Source: Candidatus Zhuqueibacterota bacterium (GTDB lineage: Bacteria; Zhuqueibacterota; Zhuqueibacteria; Oceanimicrobiales; Oceanimicrobiaceae). From it: a stretch of 64,000 bases of DNA. Below the pieces are notes generated by a model. That model was not told the DNA's origin. It was given only the letters and a program-made list of their open reading frames with translations, and did no database searches. Numbering within the stretch: position 1 is the first letter of the stretch; every line of letters begins with the position of its first letter. The position numbers and the translations under genes were made by a program. Where the stretch lies: positions 310,001 through 374,000 of the forward strand of contig JAJDAF010000036.1 in the NCBI GenBank assembly GCA_029261995.1. The letters are read 5' to 3'. Shown in pieces: positions 25,828 to 34,411 of the stretch.

Positions 25828-26523
25828 CTAGGCCGCTTGCGTGGCCAGCACTTCAAGCACGCCTTTGTCGAAATGGCGGGTGACGTGAGCCTGCTCGGCC
25901 GCCCTGGGGTCGTGAGTGACCATGACGATGGTTTTTTTGAACTCAGAATTGAGCCGTGCAAGCAGGGTAAGAATCTCGTTGGCTGAGTCTTTGTCGAGAT
26001 CACCCGTCGGCTCGTCGGCCACCAGCAGGGTCGGGTCGGTCACGACAGCACGCGCAATGGCCACCCTCTGCTCCTGCCCACCGGACAACTCATTGGGGTA
26101 ATGCTTCATGCGATCCGCCAGCCCCACAATATCCAGTGCTGTTTCGACATGTTTTTTTCGCTCTTTCTTTGAGAGTTTGGTCAGGAGAAGCGGCAGCTCG
26201 ACGTTCTCAAAAGCGGTCAGCACGGGCAGTAAGTTGTAAAACTGGAAAACAAAACCAACGTGGTGTGCCCGCCAGCCGGCCAACTGAGATTCGTTCATGG
26301 CGGTTATGTCAATACCGTCAATCAACACCTTGCCGGCGTCAGGCTTGTCGATGCCGGCGATCAGATTCAGCAGCGTTGTTTTCCCCGATCCGGACGGCCC
26401 CATCAAAGCGATGAACTCCCCCTTTGGCACGGAAAGGGTAATGCCGTTCAGAACCGGTACTTTTTGCCGGCCGCGCACATAGGACTTCGAGATGTTCTGG
26501 ATATCAATGAGCGTATCTGCCAT
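25828..26523 (-). CDS. LolD/MacB-type ABC transporter ATP-binding protein
   Basis: 231 residues from the ATG with GGAGGGA upstream. Walker [11 protein letters not shown]-loop [14 protein letters not shown], signature [14 protein letters not shown], Walker [13 protein letters not shown] and the His switch in [10 protein letters not shown] are all intact. This subgroup drives mechanotransmission exporters in which the permeases do not form a classic substrate channel. It lies between the adaptor gene and the two permease genes in the operon. Confidence 0.95.
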   Translation of the reverse strand: MADTLIDIQNISKSYVRGRQKVPVLNGITLSVPKGEFIALMGPSGSGKTTLLNLIAGIDKPDAGKVLIDGIDITAMNESQLAGWRAHHVGFVFQFYNLLPVLTAFENVELPLLLTKLSKKERKKHVETALDIVGLADRMKHYPNELSGGQEQRVAIARAVVTDPTLLVADEPTGDLDKDSANEILTLLARLNSEFKKTIVMVTHDPRAAEQAHVTRHFDKGVLEVLATQAA

Positions 26524-26633
26524 TTGTTTCCCTCCGATAGTTTTGTCATGCAAAAGCTGATGGCGGCGCGAGACGGTCCGTCTATCTCTCCCCTAATCAG
26601 TGCTAAACCTGTTTGCTGCTTGTGATTTCCTGT

Positions 26634-27878
26634 TTACCGCTTATTTTCCTCCACCGAATCGCCGGTTTCCATGTCGGCGGACGGATTCACTACGACCTGC
26701 TCGCCTGACGACACCTCTCCTGCGACAATCTCGACCTTGCCAGCCAGGCTGCGGCCGGTTTCGAGCGGTTCCTGCACCACCTTGCCGACGCGGACAGCAA
26801 AAACGACGGTGCGGCCGTCACGCAGGGTAACCGCTGCTTCCGGGACGGCCAGAAAGGGTTCCATCCCAACTTCATCGCTTTCGGAATCGCTCAGAAAATT
26901 GACTTTTGCGCTCATTTCCGGGAGCACCTTGGCATCGCGCTGCTTGAAGCGAATCTTGGTCAGCACAGTGGCCTTGGCGCGATCGGCTGTCGGCACGATC
27001 TTGTGTACGAAAGCCGGGTAGCGCTGGCTCGGAAATGCATCGAGCACAATTTCACAAGCTTGCCCGGGCCGCACCCGCTGGATATTCGACTCCGACACAT
27101 CAGCTTCGACTTCAATGGAGGCCATGTCGGCCAGAGTAACTACCGCCCCGCGCGAATTCGACGAAGCGGCAAAAGGGGCTACCATTTCTCCGATGTCCGC
27201 ATTTTTGGTCAGGACTGTGCCATCGAATGGGGCGCGGATGTTGGTATTCTCAACATCTACTTCCGCGGAAACGATCTCAGCCTGGGCAACTTCAATGCGA
27301 GCGAGCGCGGAAGCAACCGTGGCCTCACTGCTCGCAAACCGGGCTTCAGCGATGTCAAATTCGGACTGCGCCACCAGGCCTTTCTCAAGCAGATCCTTCT
27401 GACGATTGAAACTAAGTCTTGCCTCGTTTGAGTTCGCATTCGCCTGCTGCAGCGCCGCTTGCGCCATCTTACCATTCGCACGGGCCCTTGCCAGGGCTGC
27501 GTCTACATCATCGTGCTGAAGCTGTGCGATAAGTTCTCCCAGCTTGACTTCATCTCCTTCCTCGACACCCAGATATTCGAGCCGCCCCGTCGCTTTTGAA
27601 GCGATGGCCGCCTGTCTTTCGGCAACGACGTAGCCGGTAGCTGTCAGGACGGCCGATGCCTGAGCGGGATAGACTTTTGTGACCTGCGCCATCTGGACTT
27701 CCGTCGAAGAGCCACTGGCTCCTGTGAAAATATAAATCATGAAAAAAGCAATGATGGCGACGACTGCGACGACGCGTATCACGTTACCACGCAGACGATG
27801 TTCGGGTCCATCTTCCTGCAGCCCGCGGTCAATACTCAAAGCGGACAAATCAGCTGATTCTGTGCTCTTTTTTTCCAT
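26634..27878 (-). CDS. Periplasmic adaptor (HlyD/RND-MFP family) of the ABC exporter
   Basis: 414 residues: cytoplasmic tail, one membrane helix (residues about 33-52), lipoyl half-motif (RLEYLGVEEGDEVKLGELIAQL), a helical hairpin (residues about 130-210, Ala/Glu/Gln-rich coiled coil), second lipoyl half (TNIRAPFDGTVLTKNADIGE) and beta-barrel plus membrane-proximal domains (VPEAAVTLRDGRTVVFAV). It links the inner-membrane transporter to an outer-membrane channel; no TolC gene is in the window. First gene of the operon. It has no clear ribosome site, but a promoter lies about 40 bp upstream. Confidence 0.93.
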   Translation of the reverse strand: MEKKSTESADLSALSIDRGLQEDGPEHRLRGNVIRVVAVVAIIAFFMIYIFTGASGSSTEVQMAQVTKVYPAQASAVLTATGYVVAERQAAIASKATGRLEYLGVEEGDEVKLGELIAQLQHDDVDAALARARANGKMAQAALQQANANSNEARLSFNRQKDLLEKGLVAQSEFDIAEARFASSEATVASALARIEVAQAEIVSAEVDVENTNIRAPFDGTVLTKNADIGEMVAPFAASSNSRGAVVTLADMASIEVEADVSESNIQRVRPGQACEIVLDAFPSQRYPAFVHKIVPTADRAKATVLTKIRFKQRDAKVLPEMSAKVNFLSDSESDEVGMEPFLAVPEAAVTLRDGRTVVFAVRVGKVVQEPLETGRSLAGKVEIVAGEVSSGEQVVVNPSADMETGDSVEENKR

Positions 27879-27918
27879 AATGATGAGTTTGTGATTAGAC
27901 TAAAGTATATTTTGAGTG

Positions 27919-27947
27919 AAAATAGACACGGGCGAAGCGAAAATCAA
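27919..27947 (-). promoter_or_regulatory. Candidate promoter of the adaptor-ABC exporter operon
   Basis: On the minus strand, TTGATT (27942-27947) and TATTTT (27919-27924) are separated by 17 bp, giving a leader of roughly 35 bases. Confidence 0.5.
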
Positions 27948-28161
27948 GTAAAAGCGCCTCCCTTCCTGATTCTTAGGTGCTGGAACGCAATCTGTAAATC
28001 ACAAGTTCTCCAAAATCGGTCAATGGTGCTATAAGCCCGATGAACCTGAGTTTTTTGCCGACGAACGCTTTGCGCGAAACCCGCAACACCACAACGCAGT
28101 ATGCAAGGTGACCGCCACCGTAGTTTAAGACCCAAAATTCAAAAAACGGAACTGACAAGGC

Positions 28162-29592
28162 ATGAAGAGCACTTCGCTGCAAATCCAAATCTTAATGGTA
28201 ACCCTATTCTCGGTTTTCGCCTTCTGGGGATGCGACGAGTGGCTGACGTTTGACAAGCCTGAAGTGAAGGTCAAGGGCCTGCAATATGCCATCGCCGCCG
28301 GCGACTCATCGATACAGGCGCAACCGTTTAGCATCCAGGTCGCGGCCCTGACCAGCGAGCCAAACGCAGAGGCTCTGGTCACCAGCCTCGAACGCGCACG
28401 GTTTCCTGTATTTGTCGTAACCCGGCCAGGGCAGGCTGTCCACGAACTTCTGCGGGTCAGGGTTGGTCCATACGCAAGCGAACGGGAGGCATCGCGCCAA
28501 CTGCTCAACTTGAGGGAGATGGGTTACGAAGAAGCGTTTGTAAAAAATCATGTCAGTGAAACCGAGGCTGCGTCTGAGATAAGGACATTCAGCGCCGCTG
28601 ACCTGCCGGACAACCAGAAGCGGTTGACCACGGGAGACAATTGCAGCCACCCGCGTTGGTCACCAACCGGGCGAGAAATTGCTTTTATCCGGGATTTTGA
28701 GGGTGTGAAAGGACTGTACTCGGTCGGTACCGGTGGCGGCAAGCTGTCGAAAATCATGGACCGAGGCCCATCATTCCGGTTGACCGGCGAGTTTGAATGG
28801 TCGCCAGACGGAACCAAGTTGGCCTTCGCCACACGTGAAATGGACGCAAAATTTGACGCGGCAGAGAACCTGTACGTTGTTGGCAAAGACGGGGCTGGCT
28901 TGCGAAGACTCTATCGGCAGCGTGGCTTCGGCTTTCACATCAAATCCATTTCCTGGTCACCGGACGGCCGCCATCTTGCTTTCGATGCCGATGACAGCAA
29001 CGGCGATGGCTTCGCTACGCCGATTCGAATCAGCCAGGTCCTGGAGGTCGCCAACGCAATTCCTCTTCGCACCGGGAATCTCGATAAACAGCAGTGGACG
29101 GCTGGCTGGGCTTCGAACAACACCGTGATTTTCGTCGAAAAGAAATCTGGCGGACCACGGGAGAAGATCAGCTATGTGCTAAAGCGCTTCGAGGCTGCAA
29201 CCGGGCACGAGGCTCGCGTTGGCGCTACCGGCAGTATTGGAGAGTGTGTTTCTGTGCGTCTGCTGCCCGGAGGGTTGCTTGTATTCAGCGTGCTGGCAGA
29301 TTCGCAACCGGGCGCAGCAAGGGTCGTGTTTCACCGGGTGGTTTCGGGTGGCTCTTTCGTTCTCTACGAGACCCTGCCCGAGACAGGCCCCATCTCGCCG
29401 CTGCAGGTTTCATCCGAAGGGCTGGTCTTCTTCGCGCATGAAAACCAGCTTTGGTTAAACGGTGTAGCCGGCCAGAAGTCAATTGTGGATATGAGCTTTC
29501 CGTTGACGGACTTCACCGTCTCCGCGACTGGATCGCGTCTTTGTTACGTTCGCGATGGCAACCTGTTCGCTTTCAAACTCCCGGACCAATAA
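28162..29592 (+). CDS. Lipoprotein with SPOR domain and TolB-like PD40 repeats
   Basis: 476 residues. Lipoprotein signal with the lipobox AFWGC (Cys 24). Residues about 53-130 form a SPOR domain (FSIQVAALTSEPNAEALVTSL, then LLRVRVGPYASEREASRQL), which in other proteins binds glycan strands stripped of stem peptides at the division site. Residues about 155-470 form a beta-propeller of PD40/WD40-like blades: HPRWSPTGREIAFI, EFEWSPDGTKLAFA, SISWSPDGRHLAFD. It is probably periplasmic, anchored to a membrane and in contact with peptidoglycan, as with TolB/Pal-type envelope proteins. Divergent from the exporter operon and convergent with the transglycosylase gene. Confidence 0.85.
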   Translation: MKSTSLQIQILMVTLFSVFAFWGCDEWLTFDKPEVKVKGLQYAIAAGDSSIQAQPFSIQVAALTSEPNAEALVTSLERARFPVFVVTRPGQAVHELLRVRVGPYASEREASRQLLNLREMGYEEAFVKNHVSETEAASEIRTFSAADLPDNQKRLTTGDNCSHPRWSPTGREIAFIRDFEGVKGLYSVGTGGGKLSKIMDRGPSFRLTGEFEWSPDGTKLAFATREMDAKFDAAENLYVVGKDGAGLRRLYRQRGFGFHIKSISWSPDGRHLAFDADDSNGDGFATPIRISQVLEVANAIPLRTGNLDKQQWTAGWASNNTVIFVEKKSGGPREKISYVLKRFEAATGHEARVGATGSIGECVSVRLLPGGLLVFSVLADSQPGAARVVFHRVVSGGSFVLYETLPETGPISPLQVSSEGLVFFAHENQLWLNGVAGQKSIVDMSFPLTDFTVSATGSRLCYVRDGNLFAFKLPDQ

Positions 29593-29619
29593 AAAAGCCC
29601 GACTCATGTGAGCCGGGCT
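29591..29619 (-). terminator. Terminator between convergent SPOR lipoprotein and transglycosylase genes
   Basis: AGCCCGACTCA-TG-TGAGCCGGGCT forms a 10-of-11-bp stem. On the minus strand it is followed by a run of T, fitting the transglycosylase gene, which ends at 29648. It may also help stop plus-strand transcripts. Confidence 0.75.
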
Positions 29620-29647
29620 GGATTCTCTCTTGCAAATGTAGTGAGCG

Positions 29648-30322
29648 TCAATTCACAGTCCTGAACTGCTGATACAAGGACAGTACCGCGGGCACGTAGT
29701 TTTGCGTTTCGGCGAACAGGACGCCATTCGCCCGGTTCTGAGCCAGCCACATCTTGGCACGTTTGCCACCACCGTTGTAAGCGGCGAGCCCGCCATCGAT
29801 CTCATACATTTCGATCAGACTCGACAGGTAACGACTTCCGAGACGAATATTCACAACTGGGTCAAAAAGCACATCTTCCGCAGATGTCCACCTGATACCT
29901 GCGATACGAGCCAGGAACTCGCCAGTAGCGGGCATCACTTGCATCAGTCCGAGCGCGCCAACGGGAGAAACAACTTCCGGATCCCAGCTGAATGCGCTCT
30001 CGTGGGTAATGGTCGCGCAGACCAAATCGACATCAAGATTCTCATATTTCATCGCAGCGTCGGTAATCTCGTGCGCGATGTCATACTTCCGCTGAGTCGC
30101 CATTTCAGGATTGAATCTATTGATGACAGAGATAACTTTGTCGATGTTCTCCCTGCGAATACTGTCGGTTCGCGCGATGGATGTAAGCAGCTCGGTCTCC
30201 GTCAGAAGTTCCTGAGCTTGCACGGCAAGGCGTTTGCTTTCGATAACCTGATAAAAGAACAAAGCTGAAAGTAGGCACAACGCCCCGGTCAACGAAAGGA
30301 TTGTGTACTTCTCTTGCTTCAA
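29648..30322 (-). CDS. Membrane-anchored lytic transglycosylase (SLT family)
   Basis: About 224 residues from a TTG with GGAG six bases upstream; an in-frame TTG four codons earlier is an alternative. One N-terminal membrane helix (ILSLTGALCLLSALFFYQVI), a helical linker, and an SLT domain with the catalytic Glu in THESAFSWDP, then VSPVGALGLMQVMPATG and GGLAAYNGGG. It cleaves the glycan strand of peptidoglycan to form 1,6-anhydro ends. The small size and anchor resemble EmtA/MltE-like or Slt-fragment enzymes. Confidence 0.9.
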   Translation of the reverse strand: MKQEKYTILSLTGALCLLSALFFYQVIESKRLAVQAQELLTETELLTSIARTDSIRRENIDKVISVINRFNPEMATQRKYDIAHEITDAAMKYENLDVDLVCATITHESAFSWDPEVVSPVGALGLMQVMPATGEFLARIAGIRWTSAEDVLFDPVVNIRLGSRYLSSLIEMYEIDGGLAAYNGGGKRAKMWLAQNRANGVLFAETQNYVPAVLSLYQQFRTVN

Positions 30323-30360
30323 CTGTTTCTCCAAACTTAAGTTATGCTTACCTGTTTCTC

Positions 30361-30399
30361 AAAAAAAAGAGAGAAACCCCAATCAGGATCCTCTCTTTT
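30361..30399 (-). terminator. Terminator of the peptidase-Omp85 fusion gene
   Basis: AAAAGAGAG (30365-30373) pairs with CTCTCTTTT (30391-30399) around a 17-nt loop, and the minus strand continues into T residues. It is 100 bp downstream of the stop at 30499. Confidence 0.6.
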
Positions 30400-30498
30400 C
30401 TAAGTATCTACTTACGAAGCTCGATGTTAAGAGTTCCCGATTTATTCTACTATACAAAAATATTTCAGGAACGGCGAAAAATACTGGTTATTTCACTC

Positions 30499-33450
30499 CT
30501 AGTAATCCAAGCCAATCGAGAAAAAGGTGCTTGGTGCGCCTCTTTCATGCTTAAACGGAAAGTCCCAGCGTAAGACAAGCAAGCCACCCAAGTTGAACCT
30601 GACACCCAGACCATAGGCGGTTTTCGTATTGTTGAAGCTGTAGGTCTGGTCATCCGGGATGAATTGTCCAGCGTTGTTTGGGTCTGCCACGACGAACCCG
30701 GTCGGGCCCCAGGTGTTGGCCGCGTCAAAGAAGGCGACCGCGGTCAGGAAATCATATTGCATCGGCAGGAATGGCAGGACCGGGAACCTGAGTTCAAGGT
30801 TCTGATAGAATGCACGGGTGCCGCGCAGCCTGCCCCAATCGTCTCCTCTAAACGTAAATGGGCCACCAATACTGAATAACCGGTTGTCCCTGCCAGTCGT
30901 CAGACCACCAGACAACCGGTAGGCCAATGACAATCGCGGCATGTGGATGGCGAAATACTTGCGATAATCTGCAAAGAACATGGCCCAGCGCAGGTCGCCG
31001 ACATTTTGTTGAATTCTGAAACGCGCCCGGGTGCCGGAGATGGGCGCCGACAGCCCCCAAAAAGCCGAATCGCGTACCAATGTGATGTCTGCGCTGCCGT
31101 ATATTGCGTTGCTCACGTCCTGGCTGGAAGGGGTGCCGAAAAAACTGAACTGCACGACATCGCGATCAGCGAAGAACAGATTGGAACCGATTTCCAGGCG
31201 TGAAAATCGGCTAAATGGCAGCGACGCTCCCAAGCCGACACCCCGGAAAATCTGTGTGACGAATTCTGCCCCACCGGCCGTGTAAATGCCGAAATCATCT
31301 CTGAACTGAAAGGCCGAAAAAGACCAATTCAGCCGGCGCCTCTGATTGAAGTAGGTGGCGACAATCGTGGACTCAAGCGGGTCGCCAAAGAGTGCGGCCT
31401 GGATAAGTAGGTTCTTGTCGCCCAGCATGTCACTGAACAAGAAGGCGGTCTGTCCGGCGAACCCTACATTGGTGCCAAAGCCACCGTTTCCGTAAACCAA
31501 ATCCGGGCTCAGTTTGGAATTGTACTCTGACAGCAGAAACTCCGTGCTGTCGGCCTTGGCGTACTCTCTGTACTTGTCATTTGGGTCTTCGAGTTCTTCG
31601 AGGACCGCCAGGCTCATATCATCGACTGGCTCTCGTTCGTACTCATCCAACGTGTAGATGTACCAGCCGGCGTTGGAGAAAGCGCTAAAAGCAAGACGTC
31701 CGGTTTCAGGAGCCAGGGTGATTGCCGGGCTTTCCGTGATGATTCCGGAAACGCCCGTGATGAAATTTGTGATGCGAAAAAGCCGACGTTCATCCGGATA
31801 GACTGAATAGATGTTCGGAATTCCGTTCATGTCGGAAACGAAGAAAATCTCGGACCCATCTTTGTTCCAGATGGGATTTATGTGGTTGCCGCCAGTTTCG
31901 GTAATCAACTGTACTTCTTTGCTTGCAATGTCAAACAGGGCGATGTTGTATTCGCCAAAAATCAGGCTGTCAATCTTGGTGTTCGGACCGCGGTCGGTTG
32001 TGTAGGCAATGGTTTTGCCGTCCGGCGACCATTGCGGGTGCATTTGAGCATAGCGATCATGAGTCAGTTGTTGCAGATTCTCGCCATCAGCGGTAGTGAT
32101 GTACAAATCCGAAATGCCGCCAACCGTTCCGCTGAACACGAGTTTGTCCCCGTTGGGCGACCAGCTTGGCGCGGCCATACCGGTCACCTGCTCGAATGCC
32201 AGTTTCTTGACGACTTTGTTGCGTTTGGCATCAACGATGTAAAGCGCATCCCTTTCACCTGCCTTCGCCACAAATGAAAAGAATTTTCCATCTGGTGACC
32301 AATTCATAGCCGTAGTGAAGTAGCGCAGGGTCTCATAGCTCTGGCTGGAACCGCTTCTGACGACCTGACGAATCTTGTCGTCACGGTAGCCCTGGCCATC
32401 CTCATTCTTGACCAAACCTCGCAGCAACATATTCAAGGTGAAATTCTTGTCGCCGACGTATGCCAGATTCTGGCCATCAGGCGAAATGGCAGGCACGATA
32501 TTCAGCTTGGTGCAATCATAACACGGGTCGGAGATCGGCTCGGCCACTTCTTCAGGTCGGACCAATACCACATCCTTGGGCAGGTAGCGGGCTCGGGCAT
32601 CATCGTGCCAGCGTTTGGAAAGTTCCACCAAGTCGAGACCCGTGTGTGCTTTATAGGCTCGATTCAAATCACCGGTAGCGCGGGCCGTCTTGAAGATGCG
32701 CCCGACAACTTCCTTACCGTATCGTTCGCCGACGTAGTACCAGATGGCCTGCCCCATTCGATAGACACGGATGTCGAAGACGAAAGTCATATCCGGGATG
32801 GACAAAAGCTTGTTGTTCAGAACCGCGTCACGCATCCACATGCGGGTGATGTTGTCCATTCCAACCGACAGATACTCCGCCATTCCCTCGATAAACCAGA
32901 GCGGCGGATTAAAACGGCGAATCACCTCGCCCGGCGTGTCCGCAAGCATGATGTCGAATTGGAAAGCATGGACCATCTCGTGCGTAAGGACATGAATAAA
33001 CTGACCATAGGAGCCGGTGATCGGCAGGATCATCCTGCCCTTTAGACCCTCGGTCACACCCTGAGTGCCTTCACTGATATAGCTCTGGATAGCATTTGTC
33101 TGCTGAAAATCGTTGTGAGACGAATAAATCAGCAGCGGTATTTTTTGCTTGAATTTGTAGTCAAGCACCTCGCTCAGGTATGCATACGAGCGTTCCGCGA
33201 TCTCAGCCGCGTCCAAAGCTGCTTGTCGTTCTTCCTCGTAGAAATGAATGTCGAAATGCTCGGTATTGATCACCGACCAATCGAATGTCTTATAGTGGAC
33301 TTTGTTCTTCCCAAAACCAAAGATGTCTCCGAATTGCGCAAAGGAGTTGGAGGAAAACAGCAGTAGCATGACCAGCGGCAAGAATCTGCTGAGAAAGCGT
33401 GAATTACTTCCGGGGAGAAGAGAAGGGAGTCGGGGAAAAAAACTAACCAT
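30499..33450 (-). CDS. Peptidase-MA / PD40 propeller / Omp85-like barrel fusion protein
   Basis: 983 residues in three parts. A signal peptide (residues 1-38) precedes a peptidase-MA gluzincin domain with FIHVLTHEMVHAFQFD (HEMVH zinc motif) and the third ligand in WFIEGMAEYLS. Residues about 290-600 form a TolB-like propeller (PSWSPNGDKLVFSG, PQWSPDGKTIAYTTD). Residues about 640-983 form an outer-membrane barrel of the bacterial surface antigen/Omp85 type, with FTFRGDDWGRLRGTRAFYQN and a C-terminal strand ending STFFSIGLDY. It would be a surface or periplasmic-facing protease tethered to its own barrel. ATG with AAGGAGG; own promoter and terminator. Confidence 0.88.
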   Translation of the reverse strand: MVSFFPRLPSLLPGSNSRFLSRFLPLVMLLLFSSNSFAQFGDIFGFGKNKVHYKTFDWSVINTEHFDIHFYEEERQAALDAAEIAERSYAYLSEVLDYKFKQKIPLLIYSSHNDFQQTNAIQSYISEGTQGVTEGLKGRMILPITGSYGQFIHVLTHEMVHAFQFDIMLADTPGEVIRRFNPPLWFIEGMAEYLSVGMDNITRMWMRDAVLNNKLLSIPDMTFVFDIRVYRMGQAIWYYVGERYGKEVVGRIFKTARATGDLNRAYKAHTGLDLVELSKRWHDDARARYLPKDVVLVRPEEVAEPISDPCYDCTKLNIVPAISPDGQNLAYVGDKNFTLNMLLRGLVKNEDGQGYRDDKIRQVVRSGSSQSYETLRYFTTAMNWSPDGKFFSFVAKAGERDALYIVDAKRNKVVKKLAFEQVTGMAAPSWSPNGDKLVFSGTVGGISDLYITTADGENLQQLTHDRYAQMHPQWSPDGKTIAYTTDRGPNTKIDSLIFGEYNIALFDIASKEVQLITETGGNHINPIWNKDGSEIFFVSDMNGIPNIYSVYPDERRLFRITNFITGVSGIITESPAITLAPETGRLAFSAFSNAGWYIYTLDEYEREPVDDMSLAVLEELEDPNDKYREYAKADSTEFLLSEYNSKLSPDLVYGNGGFGTNVGFAGQTAFLFSDMLGDKNLLIQAALFGDPLESTIVATYFNQRRRLNWSFSAFQFRDDFGIYTAGGAEFVTQIFRGVGLGASLPFSRFSRLEIGSNLFFADRDVVQFSFFGTPSSQDVSNAIYGSADITLVRDSAFWGLSAPISGTRARFRIQQNVGDLRWAMFFADYRKYFAIHMPRLSLAYRLSGGLTTGRDNRLFSIGGPFTFRGDDWGRLRGTRAFYQNLELRFPVLPFLPMQYDFLTAVAFFDAANTWGPTGFVVADPNNAGQFIPDDQTYSFNNTKTAYGLGVRFNLGGLLVLRWDFPFKHERGAPSTFFSIGLDY

Positions 33451-33794
33451 TTTGATATTCCTCCTTAAATTTGAGGTTGCGCTTGGGGAGAAATGATAAT
33501 TTATGAACTTGCGGTATTCAAATCCACTATTATTTGTACTAATTCAAGTACTTGATAGTACTCTACCCCAATTTACCGATTATGTCGATCAAATATTCCC
33601 GGTGTTTGGTTTCCAGCCACACTGAGTTGATTCCGATCATCTCAGTTTCATCATCGCCACATTCTTACAAGACGCTTATTAGAATCCTGTGATATTATTG
33701 ACACACAATGCCCGCCGCCAACCCACTTCCTGCAATTCCCGGCGCTCCCAGATCGTGAATGTCAACCGATCGCGAAAACCATGCCACAGCAAAG
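33451..33794. other. Leader and regulatory spacer upstream of the Omp85-like fusion gene
   Basis: No coding region recognised. It contains the promoter at 33493-33521 and a cluster of GTACT/AGTACT half-sites at 33536-33562. The remainder, 33570-33790, shows nothing I can name. Confidence 0.5.
33493..33521 (-). promoter_or_regulatory. Candidate promoter of the Omp85-like fusion gene
   Basis: On the minus strand, TTGAAT (33516-33521) and TATCAT (33493-33498) are 17 bp apart, about 43 bp before the start codon. Confidence 0.5.
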
Positions 33795-33825
33795 AAAAAA
33801 CGCCAGGCAAAGACAACCTGGCGTT
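33795..33825 (-). terminator. Rho-independent terminator of the 72-residue gene
   Basis: AACGCCAGG and CCTGGCGTT form a 9-bp stem with a 9-nt loop, followed on the minus strand by six T residues. It lies 34 bp after the stop at 33859. Confidence 0.85.
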
Positions 33826-33858
33826 CGGGTTTGTATGCGCGCGTCCTGCGCGCCAATG

Positions 33859-34077
33859 CTAGGCTACCGCTGGCTCGGCTTGAGCTCGATGACGCATGTA
33901 ACCAACTCTAAATTGCTCGGCCCGCCCTTCTGAGATCCAGAGCATCGCTGCATCCTGAAAGGAGACGCCATCGTGACTTTGTTGAGAAATGCCCAACCTG
34001 AACCGTTCGATTTCCATCAACTGCAGCGCCATGTAGTCTGACTGGTTAATTCCTTTTTCTCGCATATTGGCCACCAT
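33859..34077 (-). CDS. Small soluble protein, unknown function
   Basis: Up to 72 residues, or 68 if translation starts at the second Met before REKGINQSDY. It is predicted helical and charged, with MALQLMEIERFRLGISQQSHDG and DAAMLWISEGRAEQFRVGYM; a short helical DNA- or protein-binding module is possible but not identifiable. No convincing ribosome site. The clean terminator immediately downstream on the same strand and normal amino-acid composition argue that it is real. Confidence 0.5.
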   Translation of the reverse strand: MVANMREKGINQSDYMALQLMEIERFRLGISQQSHDGVSFQDAAMLWISEGRAEQFRVGYMRHRAQAEPAVA

Positions 34078-34123
34078 TCGTTTGCTGAGTCACGGAAACA
34101 TCTTTCAATTCACAACCGGTCTC

Positions 34124-34318
34124 TCAAAAACCGGTCAGTGTCATGCAAAAAGTATACCACCGCGACAATAGCTGTCGTCCGGATGCTAACCATGATACCT
34201 GATACTTCAAAAAAATCAAAAACGCCTGCGTACGGGAACCGACGGCGAGACCTATCATGACCGTCACTATTCCTCCCGCCGTCAAGAGAGTGTGAACCTG
34301 AGTGTGCAAATCCTTCAT
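34124..34318 (-). CDS. Possible small membrane protein
   Basis: 64 residues from ATG (MKDLHTQVHTLLTAGGIVTVM), with a hydrophobic segment TAGGIVTVMIGLAVGS and a second weaker one QAFLIFLKYQVSWL. No good ribosome site. It fills most of the otherwise empty spacer 34078-34411 between the M16 peptidase and the 72-residue gene, on the same strand. It may be spurious. Confidence 0.3.
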   Translation of the reverse strand: MKDLHTQVHTLLTAGGIVTVMIGLAVGSRTQAFLIFLKYQVSWLASGRQLLSRWYTFCMTLTGF

Positions 34319-34411
34319 CGACCGCACGGCAGGGGGCACGCGCGACCAGCGACATCAAGATGGTAACCGAGTTAGCAGGCAGTATGCGATCGGAAGCGCC
34401 AAGGCTTGGAG

